Positions 25,886 to 34,255 of a stretch of DNA of 34,255 bases are shown here, piece by piece (the stretch's first letter is position 1; each line of letters starts with the position of its first letter). Both the position numbers and the translations under genes were made by a program. Source of the DNA: Akkermansiaceae bacterium (GTDB lineage: Bacteria > Verrucomicrobiota > Verrucomicrobiia > Verrucomicrobiales > Akkermansiaceae). Location of the stretch: positions 1 to 34,255 of the forward strand of contig JABDMC010000061.1 of NCBI GenBank assembly GCA_013001695.1, in the 5' to 3' direction. Under the pieces are notes generated by a model. It was not told the DNA's origin and searched no databases. It saw nothing but the letters and a program-made list of their open reading frames with translations.

Positions 25886-27766
25886 TCACAATGACCGGGT
25901 TTCCACTTCCTCACGTATCTGGCAGACAAAATCATTCACTGGCATGGCACCCAGATCATCCCGATCCCGGTGCCTCACGCTCACGCTTCCCTCTTCCTCT
26001 TCACGAGCGCCTACAACAAGCATATAGGGGACCCGATCCAATCTCGCAAGCCGAATCTTGGCCCCGATTTTGTCACCGCTCTCGTCCCGCGCGACCCGGA
26101 TCCCGGCCCCGGCGAGGGCCTCCGCGATGGTCCGGCCGTAGGCGAGGTGCTTTTCCGAAATCGGCAGGACCCGCACCTGCTCGGGGGCCAGCCAGGTGGG
26201 AAACTTCCCCTCGAAGTGCTCGATGAGGAGCCCCGTGAAGCGCTCCAGCGATCCGAACGGGGCGCGGTGGATCATGACCGGCCGGTGCGGCTTGTTGTCC
26301 GGCCCGACGTAGCTCAACTCGAAGCGCTCCGGCAGGTTGTAGTCGACCTGCACGGTCCCGAGTTGCCACTCGCGCCCGATGACATCCTTCACCACGAAAT
26401 CGATCTTGGGTCCGTAGAAGGCGGCCTCCCCGGGTTCCTCGGTGTACTCCACGCCGAGGGTCTGCACCGCCTCGCGGAGGGCCTCCTCGGCCTTGTCCCA
26501 GTTCTCCGGGGCGCCCACGTACTTGTCGGAATCCGGATCGCGCAGCGAGAGGCGCACCGAGTAGTCGTCCATCCCGAGGGTCCCGAGGACGACCTTCACG
26601 AGGCCGAGGCACCCCTGGATCTCGCCCGCGAGCTGGTCCGGGGTGCAGAACAGGTGGGCGTCATCCTGCGTGAAGCTGCGCACCCGCGTCATCCCCCCGA
26701 GTTCCCCGCTCTGCTCCCAGCGGTAGACGGTCCCGAACTCCGCGAGCCGCACCGGCAGGTCGCGGTAACTGTGGTGGTCGCTTCCGAATATCCGGATGTG
26801 GTGCGGGCAGTTCATGGGCTTCAGGAGGAAGCCCTCCAATTCCCCGGAGCGCAGCCCGTTGCTCAGCTCCGCACAGCTTTTCCCCTCCTCCGCGTATCGT
26901 TCCACCGCCTCCCGGTCGGGAATCGGCGGGTACTGGCTCTCCTCGTAGTAGGGAAAGTGCCCGCTGGTCCGGTAGAGCTCGAGCTTCCCGATGTGCGGGG
27001 TGAAGACCTCGTGGTAACCCTGCTTGTCGAGCTCGCCCGAGATGAACTTCTGCAGCTCGCGCCGGATGATCCCCCCTTTCGGTTTCCAGAGGAGAAGCCC
27101 CTGCCCCACCATCTCGTCGATGTGGAAGAGGCCCATCTCGCGGCCGAGCTTCCGGTGGTCGCGCTTCTTCGCCTCCTCGAGCCGCTCGAGGTGCTCGGTG
27201 AGGAGCGTCTTGTTCTTGAAGCAGGTCCCGTAGACCCGCTGCAGCTGCTTGTTGTCCTTGTCGCCCTTGTAGAAGGCGCTCGCCACGCTCATCAGCTTGA
27301 AGGCCTTGCAGTTCCCGGTGCGGCCCACGTGCGGGCCGGCGCAGAGGTCCCAGAAATCGCCGTTCTTGAAGATCGAGATTTCCTCGCCCTCCGGGATGTC
27401 GTGGAGGAGGTCCACCTTGAAGGTCGACGGCACGTCGCGCTCGCCGCAGGCCGCGAGGCGTCCCTTCCGCGCAAGGTCCATCGCCTCGTCGCGGCTGAGA
27501 ACCACCCGCTCGAAGGTCTGGTTCTCCTTCACGACCTTCTTCATCTCGGCCTCGATCCGGGGGAAATCCTCGGTCGAGATGCGGTGCGTGAGATCGACGT
27601 CGTAGTAGAAGCCGCCCTCCACGGGAGGCCCCGCCGCGAACTGCGCGTCCGGCCAGAGACGCGCGATGGCGGTTGCCAGGACGTGCGCGCACGAATGCCG
27701 CAGGCGCTCCAAGTCCGTCATCTGGGCCCTCTCGTCGAGGGACTTCCGCTCTTTCACGTCCGCCAT
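25886..27766 (-). CDS. thrS: Threonyl-tRNA synthetase
   Basis: RHSCAHVLATAI; MNCPHHIRIFGSDHHSYRDLPVRLAEFGTVYRWEQSGELGGMTRVRSFTQDDAHLFC; PVMIHRAPFGSLERFTGLLIEHFEGKFPTWLAPEQV. Confidence 0.98.
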   Translation of the reverse strand: MADVKERKSLDERAQMTDLERLRHSCAHVLATAIARLWPDAQFAAGPPVEGGFYYDVDLTHRISTEDFPRIEAEMKKVVKENQTFERVVLSRDEAMDLARKGRLAACGERDVPSTFKVDLLHDIPEGEEISIFKNGDFWDLCAGPHVGRTGNCKAFKLMSVASAFYKGDKDNKQLQRVYGTCFKNKTLLTEHLERLEEAKKRDHRKLGREMGLFHIDEMVGQGLLLWKPKGGIIRRELQKFISGELDKQGYHEVFTPHIGKLELYRTSGHFPYYEESQYPPIPDREAVERYAEEGKSCAELSNGLRSGELEGFLLKPMNCPHHIRIFGSDHHSYRDLPVRLAEFGTVYRWEQSGELGGMTRVRSFTQDDAHLFCTPDQLAGEIQGCLGLVKVVLGTLGMDDYSVRLSLRDPDSDKYVGAPENWDKAEEALREAVQTLGVEYTEEPGEAAFYGPKIDFVVKDVIGREWQLGTVQVDYNLPERFELSYVGPDNKPHRPVMIHRAPFGSLERFTGLLIEHFEGKFPTWLAPEQVRVLPISEKHLAYGRTIAEALAGAGIRVARDESGDKIGAKIRLARLDRVPYMLVVGAREEEEGSVSVRHRDRDDLGAMPVNDFVCQIREEVETRSL

Positions 27767-27850
27767 ATCGCTTCCCCCTCAAACCATTGGCAGCCTCGAA
27801 TTGCAACGGCAAAGCGTGGCGGCGGAGCCAACGGATCGGCCCCGCCCCGC

Positions 27851-28143
27851 CGTCCGTGGCCCGGCGGGGACTCTGCCCATGAGACCGTTCGCTCCACCGG
27901 GACAAGCCCGGCGGGGGCGTCTTCGGGGGCGTCGCGCGGGCGATCCAACGGGACACGCCCGCCGTCGATGGCCCGGCGGGGACTCTGCCCATGAGACCAT
28001 TCGCTCCACCGGGACAAGCCCGGTGGGGGCGTCTTCGGGGGCGTCGTGCGGGCGATCCAACGGGACACGCCCGCCGTCCGTGGCCCGGCGGGCTTTCTGC
28101 CCATGAGACCATTCGCTCCACCGGGACAAGCCCGGTGGGGGCG
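27851..28143. repeat. 112-bp tandem repeat, about 2.6 copies, with internal hairpins
   Basis: Units beginning cgtc(c/g)(g/a)tggcccggcgg at 27851, 27963 and 28075. Each contains CCACCGGGACAAGCCCGGYGGG. Period not divisible by 3. Confidence 0.9.
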
Positions 28144-28212
28144 TCTGCCGCCCGTGGGAACGCCATTGGGGGAGCCCCCCGGGGGGCTTGTCCCCCCCGA
28201 GGCAAAGGCCGG

Positions 28213-28247
28213 CAAAAGAAAACGCCCCGCGGTCTCCCGCGGGGCGT
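28213..28247 (-). terminator. Rho-independent terminator downstream of rpsD
   Basis: Perfect 11-bp stem ACGCCCCGCGG-TCTC-CCGCGGGGCGT. On the minus strand it is followed by TTTCTTTT. Confidence 0.9.
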
Positions 28248-28269
28248 CTCGAAATCCGGTGCGGCGGAA

Positions 28270-28881
28270 TTACCGCGAGTAGAGCTCGACCACCAACTGC
28301 ACGTTGACGAGCGGGTCGATGTCTTCCGTCTCGGGGAGACGGGCCACGACGCCTTCCATCTTCTCGCGATCGAGCGTCAACCAGTCCTTCAGCGGGACCG
28401 CCTGGGTGAGGTCCATCATGCGGAGGCCGAGTTGCTGGGACGACGGCTTGCCGCCGATGGTGATCTTGTCGCCCGGCTTGCACTGGGCGCTGGGAACGTT
28501 GATCCGCTGGCCGTTCACGAGGACGTGTCCGTGACTCACGAGCTGGCGGGCGGCGTCCCGGGTGTTCCCGAAGCCGAGACGATAACAAACGTTGTCGAGG
28601 CGCGTCTCGAGGATCTGGAGGAGAATGTCGCCGGTCACCCCGCGGCGCGCCGCGGCGGTCTCGTAGTATTTCCGGAACTGCCGCTCGAGGACGCCGTACT
28701 GGTAGCGGAGCTTCTGCTTCTCGCCGAGGGCGACGGCATAGTCCGACTTCTTCCGGCGGCCGGACCGCAATCCGTGCTGGCCGGGAGGATAATTGCGGCG
28801 CTCGAGAGCGCGCGAGGAGCCAAACAGCGGCGTCAGAAAACGCCGGCTGATCTTGTCTTTCGGTCCAGTGTAACGGGCCAT
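28270..28881 (-). CDS. rpsD: 30S ribosomal protein S4
   Basis: MARYTGPKDKISRRF; YPPGQHGLRSGRRKKSDYAVALGEKQKLRYQYGVLERQFRKYY; LDNVCYRLGFGNTRDAARQLVSHGHVLVNGQRINVPS. Confidence 0.98.
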   Translation of the reverse strand: MARYTGPKDKISRRFLTPLFGSSRALERRNYPPGQHGLRSGRRKKSDYAVALGEKQKLRYQYGVLERQFRKYYETAAARRGVTGDILLQILETRLDNVCYRLGFGNTRDAARQLVSHGHVLVNGQRINVPSAQCKPGDKITIGGKPSSQQLGLRMMDLTQAVPLKDWLTLDREKMEGVVARLPETEDIDPLVNVQLVVELYSR

Positions 28882-28909
28882 CTTGAAATAGTCGGTGGTG
28901 GGAAGCTGT

Positions 28910-29587
28910 TTACACCCGGCGCGATTTCTTCGGCCGGCATCCGTTGTGCGGAATCGGGGTGACGTCCTTGATCCCGAGAATTTCGATCCCGAGACCCTGC
29001 AGGGCCCGCACCGCGGACTCGCGTCCGGCGCCCGGCCCCTTCACGCGCACCTCAGCCTCCTTGAGACCGTGGCTCATCGCCTGCCGGCAGGCATCCTGCG
29101 AGACGACCTGGCCCGCGTAGGCGGTGCTCTTGCGGGATCCCTTGAATCCCATCTTGCCGCCGCTCGACCAACCGATGGAATTGCCGTTCTGGTCGGTCAC
29201 GCTGACGATGGTGTTGTTGAATGTGGCGGTGACGTGCACGATGCCGCGCGTCACGTTCTTGCTGCCCTTGGCCTTGTGGACCTTGAGTTTGTCGGCAGCG
29301 TCCTCGCCCATGATCTCGGCGAAGATGTCCTTCTTTTCCTCCTTCTTGCCCTCGCCGCCTTCCGCGGGGGCCTCGCCCTTGCCTTCGCCCTCGGCCTTCT
29401 CGGCCGCGGGCTTCTTCTCGTCGGCCGCGGCTTCCTTCTTCGCAGCCGCGGGTTTCTCCTCCTTGGCGGGAGCTTCCTTCTTCTTGGCGGCGGGCTTCTT
29501 CTCCTCCGCTGCGGGGGCCTTCTCCTCCTTGGGGGCCTCGGGCGCGCTCTCGGCTGCGTCCGGCTTCTTGGTATCGTCGTCTGCCAT
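28910..29587 (-). CDS. rpsK: 30S ribosomal protein S11 with long low-complexity N-terminal extension
   Basis: C-terminal half [46 protein letters not shown]…[19 protein letters not shown]. About 100 N-terminal residues are Lys/Ala/Glu/Pro-rich. Confidence 0.96.
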   Translation of the reverse strand: MADDDTKKPDAAESAPEAPKEEKAPAAEEKKPAAKKKEAPAKEEKPAAAKKEAAADEKKPAAEKAEGEGKGEAPAEGGEGKKEEKKDIFAEIMGEDAADKLKVHKAKGSKNVTRGIVHVTATFNNTIVSVTDQNGNSIGWSSGGKMGFKGSRKSTAYAGQVVSQDACRQAMSHGLKEAEVRVKGPGAGRESAVRALQGLGIEILGIKDVTPIPHNGCRPKKSRRV

Positions 29588-29608
29588 GGCTCGGTGTCTT
29601 CCCTGAAT

Positions 29609-29977
29609 TTACTTCTTGGCGCCCACGGTCTTCTTCTTGCCCTTCCGCGTCCGCGAATTCGTGCGCGTCCGCTGGCCGCGCACCGGCAACCCGCGCTTGT
29701 GGCGCTGTCCCCGGTAGCAGTTGATCGAGGTGAGGCGCTTCATGGCCCCCTGGCGCTCCCGGCGGAGATCACCCTCGATCATGACGCCCTGGCTCTGGAT
29801 CACCTGGGCGATCTTCACCAGCTGTTCTTCGGAAAGTTCGCCGGTTCGCAGGTCGGGGTCGACGCCCGCCTGGTCGAGGATCTTCTTCGCGGTCTGCTGA
29901 CCGATCCCATAAATGTACGGAAGAGAAGCTTCGATGCGCTTCTCGTTGGGGATTTCGATACCAAAAAGTCGTGCCAT
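29609..29977 (-). CDS. rpsM: 30S ribosomal protein S13
   Basis: MARLFGIEIPNEKRIEASLPYIYGIGQQTAKKIL…CYRGQRHKRGLPVRGQRTRTNSRTRKGKKK. Start at 29977 rather than the longer ORF. Confidence 0.98.
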   Translation of the reverse strand: MARLFGIEIPNEKRIEASLPYIYGIGQQTAKKILDQAGVDPDLRTGELSEEQLVKIAQVIQSQGVMIEGDLRRERQGAMKRLTSINCYRGQRHKRGLPVRGQRTRTNSRTRKGKKKTVGAKK

Positions 29978-30032
29978 AATCGTGGTGGCGTGGTCCCGCG
30001 CCTCCTTGACTGCCGGAGCGGCGGGGGCGAGG

Positions 30033-30060
30033 TATTTAGCAGAGTTCCCCGTGCTGGCAA
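30033..30060 (-). promoter_or_regulatory. Putative promoter of the rpsM-rpsK-rpsD operon
   Basis: Minus strand TTGCCA, 16-nt spacer, TAAATA, about 55 nt upstream of rpsM. Confidence 0.35.
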
Positions 30061-30197
30061 GCCGAAATCGGTGATCTCCGTCGTGGTGCCGCCCGGCCGG
30101 GGTCGTGGGCGGGGTTCCCGGCACCCGGGTCTTTTACCGACCTGAAACATCCTCCCCGGCCCGGCGCGTATCCTCGGAGCGTCCCCGCCACGATCCC

Positions 30198-31400
30198 ATG
30201 CACCTCGATCCACGCCCCTCCCTCGCCGCCCTGGCCCTCGGGCTTGCCGCCATCCTCCCCCTCCCCGGGGCCCCGGAAAAGGCCAAGTCCCCGCAGAAGC
30301 CCGTCGTGAAGACCCTCGCCATCGGCGCCCAGGCGCCCGGCTTCGACCTCCCCGGGGTGGACGGGAAGAATCACGCCCTCGCGGACTTCGCCGCGGCGCG
30401 GATTCTCGTGGTCGTCTTCACCTGCAACCACTGTCCCGACGCCATCGGAGCCCAGGACCGGCTCAAGAAGCTCGCCGCCGATTACGGCCCGCAGGGGGTG
30501 GCGGTCGTGGCGATCTCGGGGAACGACCCCCTCGCCCTCCAGCCCTGGGAGCTGGGCTGGTCGGTCTACGGCGATTCCTTCGAGGAGATGCGGGCCCACG
30601 CCCGCGATCACGAATACAACTTCCCTTACCTCTACGACGGCGACACCCAGGCGGTCACCACCGCCTACGGCGCGGTCGCCACCCCGCACGTCTTCATCTT
30701 CGATGCCGACCGCCGCCTCCGCTACCAGGGGCGCCTCGACAACGGCCGCCGCGACCCGGGGCCGGCCACCGAGAACAACGCCCGCGACGTCCTCGACCTC
30801 CTCCTCGCCGGCAAGCCGGTCCCGGAAACGATGCAGACCTCGCGCGTCTTCGGCTGCTCGACGAAGTGGGCGTGGAAACGGGCCCTCGCCCAGGAGAAGG
30901 CGAAGGAGTGGGCCGGTCTCCCCGTGACCGTCGAACCCGCCGACGCCGCCACCATCCGGAAACTCGCCGCCAACGAGACCGGCAAGATCCGTCTCATCAA
31001 CGTCTGGGCGACCGATTGCGGCCCGTGCCTCGCCGAGTTCCCGGACCTCGTGGGGATCTACCGCCAGTATCAAAAGCGCGACTTCGACTTCGTCACCATC
31101 GCCACCGATCCGGCCCCGAAGGCCGGGGCGGTGCGCAAGGTCCTCACCCGCCAGCAAGCCGCCCTCTCCCCCCTGACGGCCAAATCCGTCGCGGCGGAAG
31201 GGCGCCGCACCAACAACTACCATTACGATTCCGACGACCTCGATGCCCTCGCCGAGGCTCTCGACGCCGAGTGGCAGGGCCCCCTCCCCCACACCCTCCT
31301 CCTCGCCCCCGGCGGCAAGGTCATTTTCCGCCACACCGGCCGGATCGATCCCATCGCGGTCCGCCGCGCCATCGTGGCCCGACTGCGGGCCGAAGAATGA
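30198..31400 (+). CDS. Exported redoxin/thioredoxin-like protein with two thioredoxin-fold domains
   Basis: Signal-like MHLDPRPSLAALALGLAAILPLPGA; N-domain VVFTCNHCPDAIGAQDRLKKLAADYG; C-domain LINVWATDCGPCLAEFPDLVGIYRQYQ. Confidence 0.87.
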   Translation: MHLDPRPSLAALALGLAAILPLPGAPEKAKSPQKPVVKTLAIGAQAPGFDLPGVDGKNHALADFAAARILVVVFTCNHCPDAIGAQDRLKKLAADYGPQGVAVVAISGNDPLALQPWELGWSVYGDSFEEMRAHARDHEYNFPYLYDGDTQAVTTAYGAVATPHVFIFDADRRLRYQGRLDNGRRDPGPATENNARDVLDLLLAGKPVPETMQTSRVFGCSTKWAWKRALAQEKAKEWAGLPVTVEPADAATIRKLAANETGKIRLINVWATDCGPCLAEFPDLVGIYRQYQKRDFDFVTIATDPAPKAGAVRKVLTRQQAALSPLTAKSVAAEGRRTNNYHYDSDDLDALAEALDAEWQGPLPHTLLLAPGGKVIFRHTGRIDPIAVRRAIVARLRAEE

Positions 31401-31401
31401 T

Positions 31402-31487
31402 TTGTAGGGCGGGCGCTCCGCCTGCCGTCAAAGCGGGCGCTCCCGTCACCCCGCCAGCCATTGCAAAACGATCGCCCCGCCCTACAA
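31402..31487. repeat. Short element bounded by 12-bp perfect terminal inverted repeats
   Basis: TTGTAGGGCGGG (31402-31413) and CCCGCCCTACAA (31476-31487), directly after the stop at 31400. Confidence 0.7.
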
Positions 31488-31578
31488 GCAACGCCCTTCC
31501 CGGGCCAGAAACCCGGCCTCGACAAGACAATCCAGCCGCCTACCGTCGTTCTCCCTAATACATCCAAACCGACTGTCT

Positions 31579-32721
31579 ATGGACTCCCAGCCCGCCGATA
31601 CTCCTGATGCCCCGGCTTCTTCCGAACCGCCCATCACCGCCGAACCGCCGATCACGGCCGAAATGCCCATTCCCGCCGGGGACGTGAAGGCCTCGTCCGA
31701 GTCCTCCGCACCGGCCGCGAGCACCAGCCTGCCGCCCGACGATGTCGCCGCGGTCGATGAACTCGGCCGCGTCTACAAGAGCCTCAAGGACGAGCTGGGG
31801 AAGGTCATCATCGGCCAGGACGAGGTCATCGAGCGCCTCGCGATCTGCCTCTTCGGCCGGGGCCACGCCCTCCTGATGGGTGTCCCGGGTCTCGCCAAGA
31901 CGCTCCTCATCTCGAGCGTCGCGGAAACCTTCCACCTTTCCTTCAGCCGCATCCAGTTCACCCCGGACCTCATGCCGGCCGACATCACCGGGACCGATAT
32001 CATCCAGGAGTCCGGCGCCGGCGGCAAACGCGAGTTCGAGTTCGTGAAGGGTCCCGTCTTCGCCAACATCATCCTCGCGGACGAAATCAACCGCGCCCCC
32101 GCCAAGACGCAGTCGGCGCTCCTCGAGGCCATGCAGGAACACCAGGTCACCGTCCTCGGCCGCAATTACAAGCTCGACCCGCCGTTCTTCGTCCTGGCCA
32201 CCCAGAACCCCATCGAGCAGGAGGGCACCTACCCGCTGCCCGAGGCGCAGCTCGACCGCTTCATGTTCCTCATCGACGTCGACTACCCGAGCGAGGAGGA
32301 GGAGCGCCGCATCGCCCGCGAAACCACCGGCATGGCCCGCGACGCCCTGCAGTCCCTCATCACCGGCGCCCAAGTCCTCGAGTTCCAGAAGCTCGTCCGC
32401 CGCGTGCCGGTCCCCGACCACATCTACGATTACGCGGTCGACATCGTCCGCAAGACCCGGCCCGGTTATGAATCCTCGCCGTCGTGGATCAAGGAGTACG
32501 TCGGCTGGGGCGCCGGTCCGCGCGCCGTCCAGTACCTCATCCTCGGCGCCAAGGCCCGGGCCGCCCTGCGCGGGGCCTACATGGCCTCCCTCGAGGACAT
32601 CGAGGCGGTCGCCGCCCCGGTCCTCACCCACCGCGTCATCACCAACTTCGCCGCCGAGTCGCAGGGCATGACGTCCAAGAAGGTCGTCGAGCGCCTCGTC
32701 GAGGAAATGCGCGAGGACTGA
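31579..32721 (+). CDS. MoxR-family AAA+ ATPase
   Basis: KVIIGQDEVIERL; LLMGVPGLAKTLL; FTPDLMPADITGTDI; GPVFANIILADEINRAPAKTQSALLEAMQEHQVTV; FFVLATQNPIEQEGTYPLPEAQLDRFMF. Confidence 0.96.
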   Translation: MDSQPADTPDAPASSEPPITAEPPITAEMPIPAGDVKASSESSAPAASTSLPPDDVAAVDELGRVYKSLKDELGKVIIGQDEVIERLAICLFGRGHALLMGVPGLAKTLLISSVAETFHLSFSRIQFTPDLMPADITGTDIIQESGAGGKREFEFVKGPVFANIILADEINRAPAKTQSALLEAMQEHQVTVLGRNYKLDPPFFVLATQNPIEQEGTYPLPEAQLDRFMFLIDVDYPSEEEERRIARETTGMARDALQSLITGAQVLEFQKLVRRVPVPDHIYDYAVDIVRKTRPGYESSPSWIKEYVGWGAGPRAVQYLILGAKARAALRGAYMASLEDIEAVAAPVLTHRVITNFAAESQGMTSKKVVERLVEEMRED

Positions 32722-32810
32722 GGCCTCCGTGGCGCGATCCCCGCGGTTCGACCCGCCCCTGAACAATCACCCCGACCCGAGTGCCTCCTGCCGTTCTCAG
32801 CCGTTCCCTG

Positions 32811-33110
32811 ATGCTCCGCCCCGCTCTTTTCCTGGGTGCCCTTCCGGTTTTCCTTGTCTCGTGCACCGTCTACCTTCGTGACGCCATCGACGGCTCCCCG
32901 TGGAATCGCGGATACGATTCGACCTACGCCGGGGCCCGCGCCGAGGGGCTCCCGCACGACCAGGCCCACCGCCGCGCCCTCCTGCACGGCCAGGAATCGC
33001 ACCACACCATCTGGGACCGCCGCAAGGCCGGGGAGAAGGCGGACAGGAAGCGCCGGAAGTTCTTCGGTGACGACGACGACGACGACGACATCAAGGTCCG
33101 CTGGGACTGA
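32811..33110 (+). CDS. Small putative lipoprotein with poly-Asp tail
   Basis: MLRPALFLGALPVFLVSCTVYLRDAIDG… with lipobox-like LVSC; C-terminus FFGDDDDDDDIKVRWD. Confidence 0.6.
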   Translation: MLRPALFLGALPVFLVSCTVYLRDAIDGSPWNRGYDSTYAGARAEGLPHDQAHRRALLHGQESHHTIWDRRKAGEKADRKRRKFFGDDDDDDDIKVRWD

Positions 33111-33161
33111 ACCCCGCATCCCCGACCACGAACCGCTCCCGAACCCGAACCCAGCCGCAGG

Positions 33162-34061
33162 TTGAAATACGATTTCCTTGATTCCGACGTCCTCGCCCGC
33201 CTCGGGGCGCTGCCGGTCGAGTCGCGCCTTGCCATGATCGGCAACGTCGTCGGGAAGCACCGCTCCCCGCACCGCGGCTCCTCGGTCGAGTTCGCCGAGT
33301 ACCGGAAGTACGTCGAGGGCGACGACACCCGCCGGCTCGACTGGAAGGCCTACGCCCGGTCCGACCGGCACTACATCAAGGAGTTCGAGGCCGACACCAA
33401 CCTGCGCGCCTACTTCGTGGTCGATTGCTCCGGGTCGATGAACTTCGCCTCCGAGGAGCGCGAAACGAAGATCAGCTACGCCCGCAAGCTGGCCGCCAGC
33501 CTGTGCTACCTCCTCGTCAACCAGGGCGACGCCGCGGGCCTCTCGTGCTGCACGGAGACCCTGCACCTCGAGATCCCGCCCAGCCGCCGCCCGGCCCAAC
33601 TCCAGCACATCTTCGACAGCCTCGCCAAGATCGAGCCGGAAGGCGAAACCGGCCTCGTCGACGCCCTCCACACCATCGCCGAGAAGATCGGCCAGCGGGC
33701 CCTCGTGGTGATTATCAGCGACCTCTTCTGCGACCCGGCGGCGCTGGCCGACGCCTTCCAGCACCTGCGCTTCCGCAAGCACGACATCTCGGTCTTCCAC
33801 CTCCTCGACCAGCAGGAAATCGACTTCAACTTCAGCCGGCCCTACCGGTTCATCGACCTCGAGGACAACACCACCCTCGTGGCGGAACCCAACCTCATCG
33901 TCGAGGAATACCACGCCGCCCTGCAGGAATACCTCACCGCCGTCGAAACCGCCTGCCACGACGTCCACGCCGACTACCACCGCATCGTCACCGACGACGA
34001 CTACGAAGCCATCCTCCGGGACTTCCTCACCGCCCGCCTCCCGAAGAAAGGACGACGCTGA
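33162..34061 (+). CDS. DUF58-domain (vWA-like) protein of the MoxR/Bat system
   Basis: FAEYRKYVEGDDTRRLDWKAYARSDRHYIKEFEADTNLRAYFVVDCSGSMNF. TTG start. Confidence 0.93.
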   Translation: MKYDFLDSDVLARLGALPVESRLAMIGNVVGKHRSPHRGSSVEFAEYRKYVEGDDTRRLDWKAYARSDRHYIKEFEADTNLRAYFVVDCSGSMNFASEERETKISYARKLAASLCYLLVNQGDAAGLSCCTETLHLEIPPSRRPAQLQHIFDSLAKIEPEGETGLVDALHTIAEKIGQRALVVIISDLFCDPAALADAFQHLRFRKHDISVFHLLDQQEIDFNFSRPYRFIDLEDNTTLVAEPNLIVEEYHAALQEYLTAVETACHDVHADYHRIVTDDDYEAILRDFLTARLPKKGRR

Positions 34062-34152
34062 GTTCCGGTAGACCGCAGGCAGTCGACGGCAGACCGTCTT
34101 TCCCATCAGACCCGATCCCCAGGCATCCCCCACCGCCATACCCATTCCCGAA

Positions 34153-34208
<56 letters not shown>

Positions 34209-34213
34209 ACTGC

Positions 34214-34255
34214 ATGACCTTCCTCCAGCCACTTCTCCTTTACGGACTCCTCGGG
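34214..34255 (+). CDS. Start of a BatA-like membrane protein, truncated by window end
   Basis: MTFLQPLLLYGLLG… resembles the aerotolerance-regulator N-terminal segment. Position after MoxR and DUF58. Confidence 0.5.
   Translation, partial: MTFLQPLLLYGLLG

Noticed and set aside
25970-27994. 674-aa plus-strand ORF opposite thrS
   Set aside because: Antisense shadow of an unmistakable threonyl-tRNA synthetase gene.
27851-28143. CRISPR array
   Set aside because: Only about 2.6 copies of a 112-bp unit with no short repeat/unique spacer organisation and no cas genes nearby.
27754-28215. 153-aa minus ORF with repeated peptides (GLSRWSEWSHGQ…/GLVPVERTVSWAESPPG)
   Set aside because: The 112-bp repeat period shifts reading frame in each copy, so the repeated peptides come from different frames and are not selected as protein.
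34085-34100. GACGG-CAGA-CCGTC-TT as an intrinsic terminator between DUF58 and the BatA-like gene
   Set aside because: Only a 5-bp stem with a very short T-run; too weak to call, and the flanking genes are normally co-transcribed.

Overview
This 34,255-bp GC-rich window looks like a Verrucomicrobiota chromosome; the lineage is inferred mainly from a four-gene pseudopilin cassette resembling the Verru_Chthon cassette. Most of it is housekeeping genes: TPR protein, H+/Na+-pyrophosphatase, NhaP-type antiporter, class A PBP, MidA-like methyltransferase, tRNA-Leu(TAG), LysM lipoprotein, lgt, M42 peptidase, DAHP synthase, 5'-nucleotidase, ATE/Bpt-like aminoacyltransferase, HAD phosphatase, infC, thrS, rpsD, rpsK, rpsM, a two-domain thioredoxin-like protein, and MoxR/DUF58/start of BatA. 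The strongest unusual signal is at 15161..15520. It is a small lipoprotein with a heavy-metal-associated (HMA) domain, and the first metal-binding Cys of its GMTCxxxC motif is an in-frame TGA. A good hairpin lies 26 nt downstream, as expected for a bacterial SECIS element, so this is a candidate selenoprotein that ORF callers truncate. Other points worth checking are a class A PBP that has lost its SxxK and SxN transpeptidase motifs, infC with no ATG/GTG/TTG start for its conserved N-terminus (probable AUC start), ribosomal protein S11 with a roughly 100-aa Lys/Ala/Glu-rich N-terminal extension, a 112-bp tandem repeat with internal hairpins, and several inverted-repeat elements. No CRISPR array, transposase or phage genes were seen. 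Everything here was read by eye without database searches.
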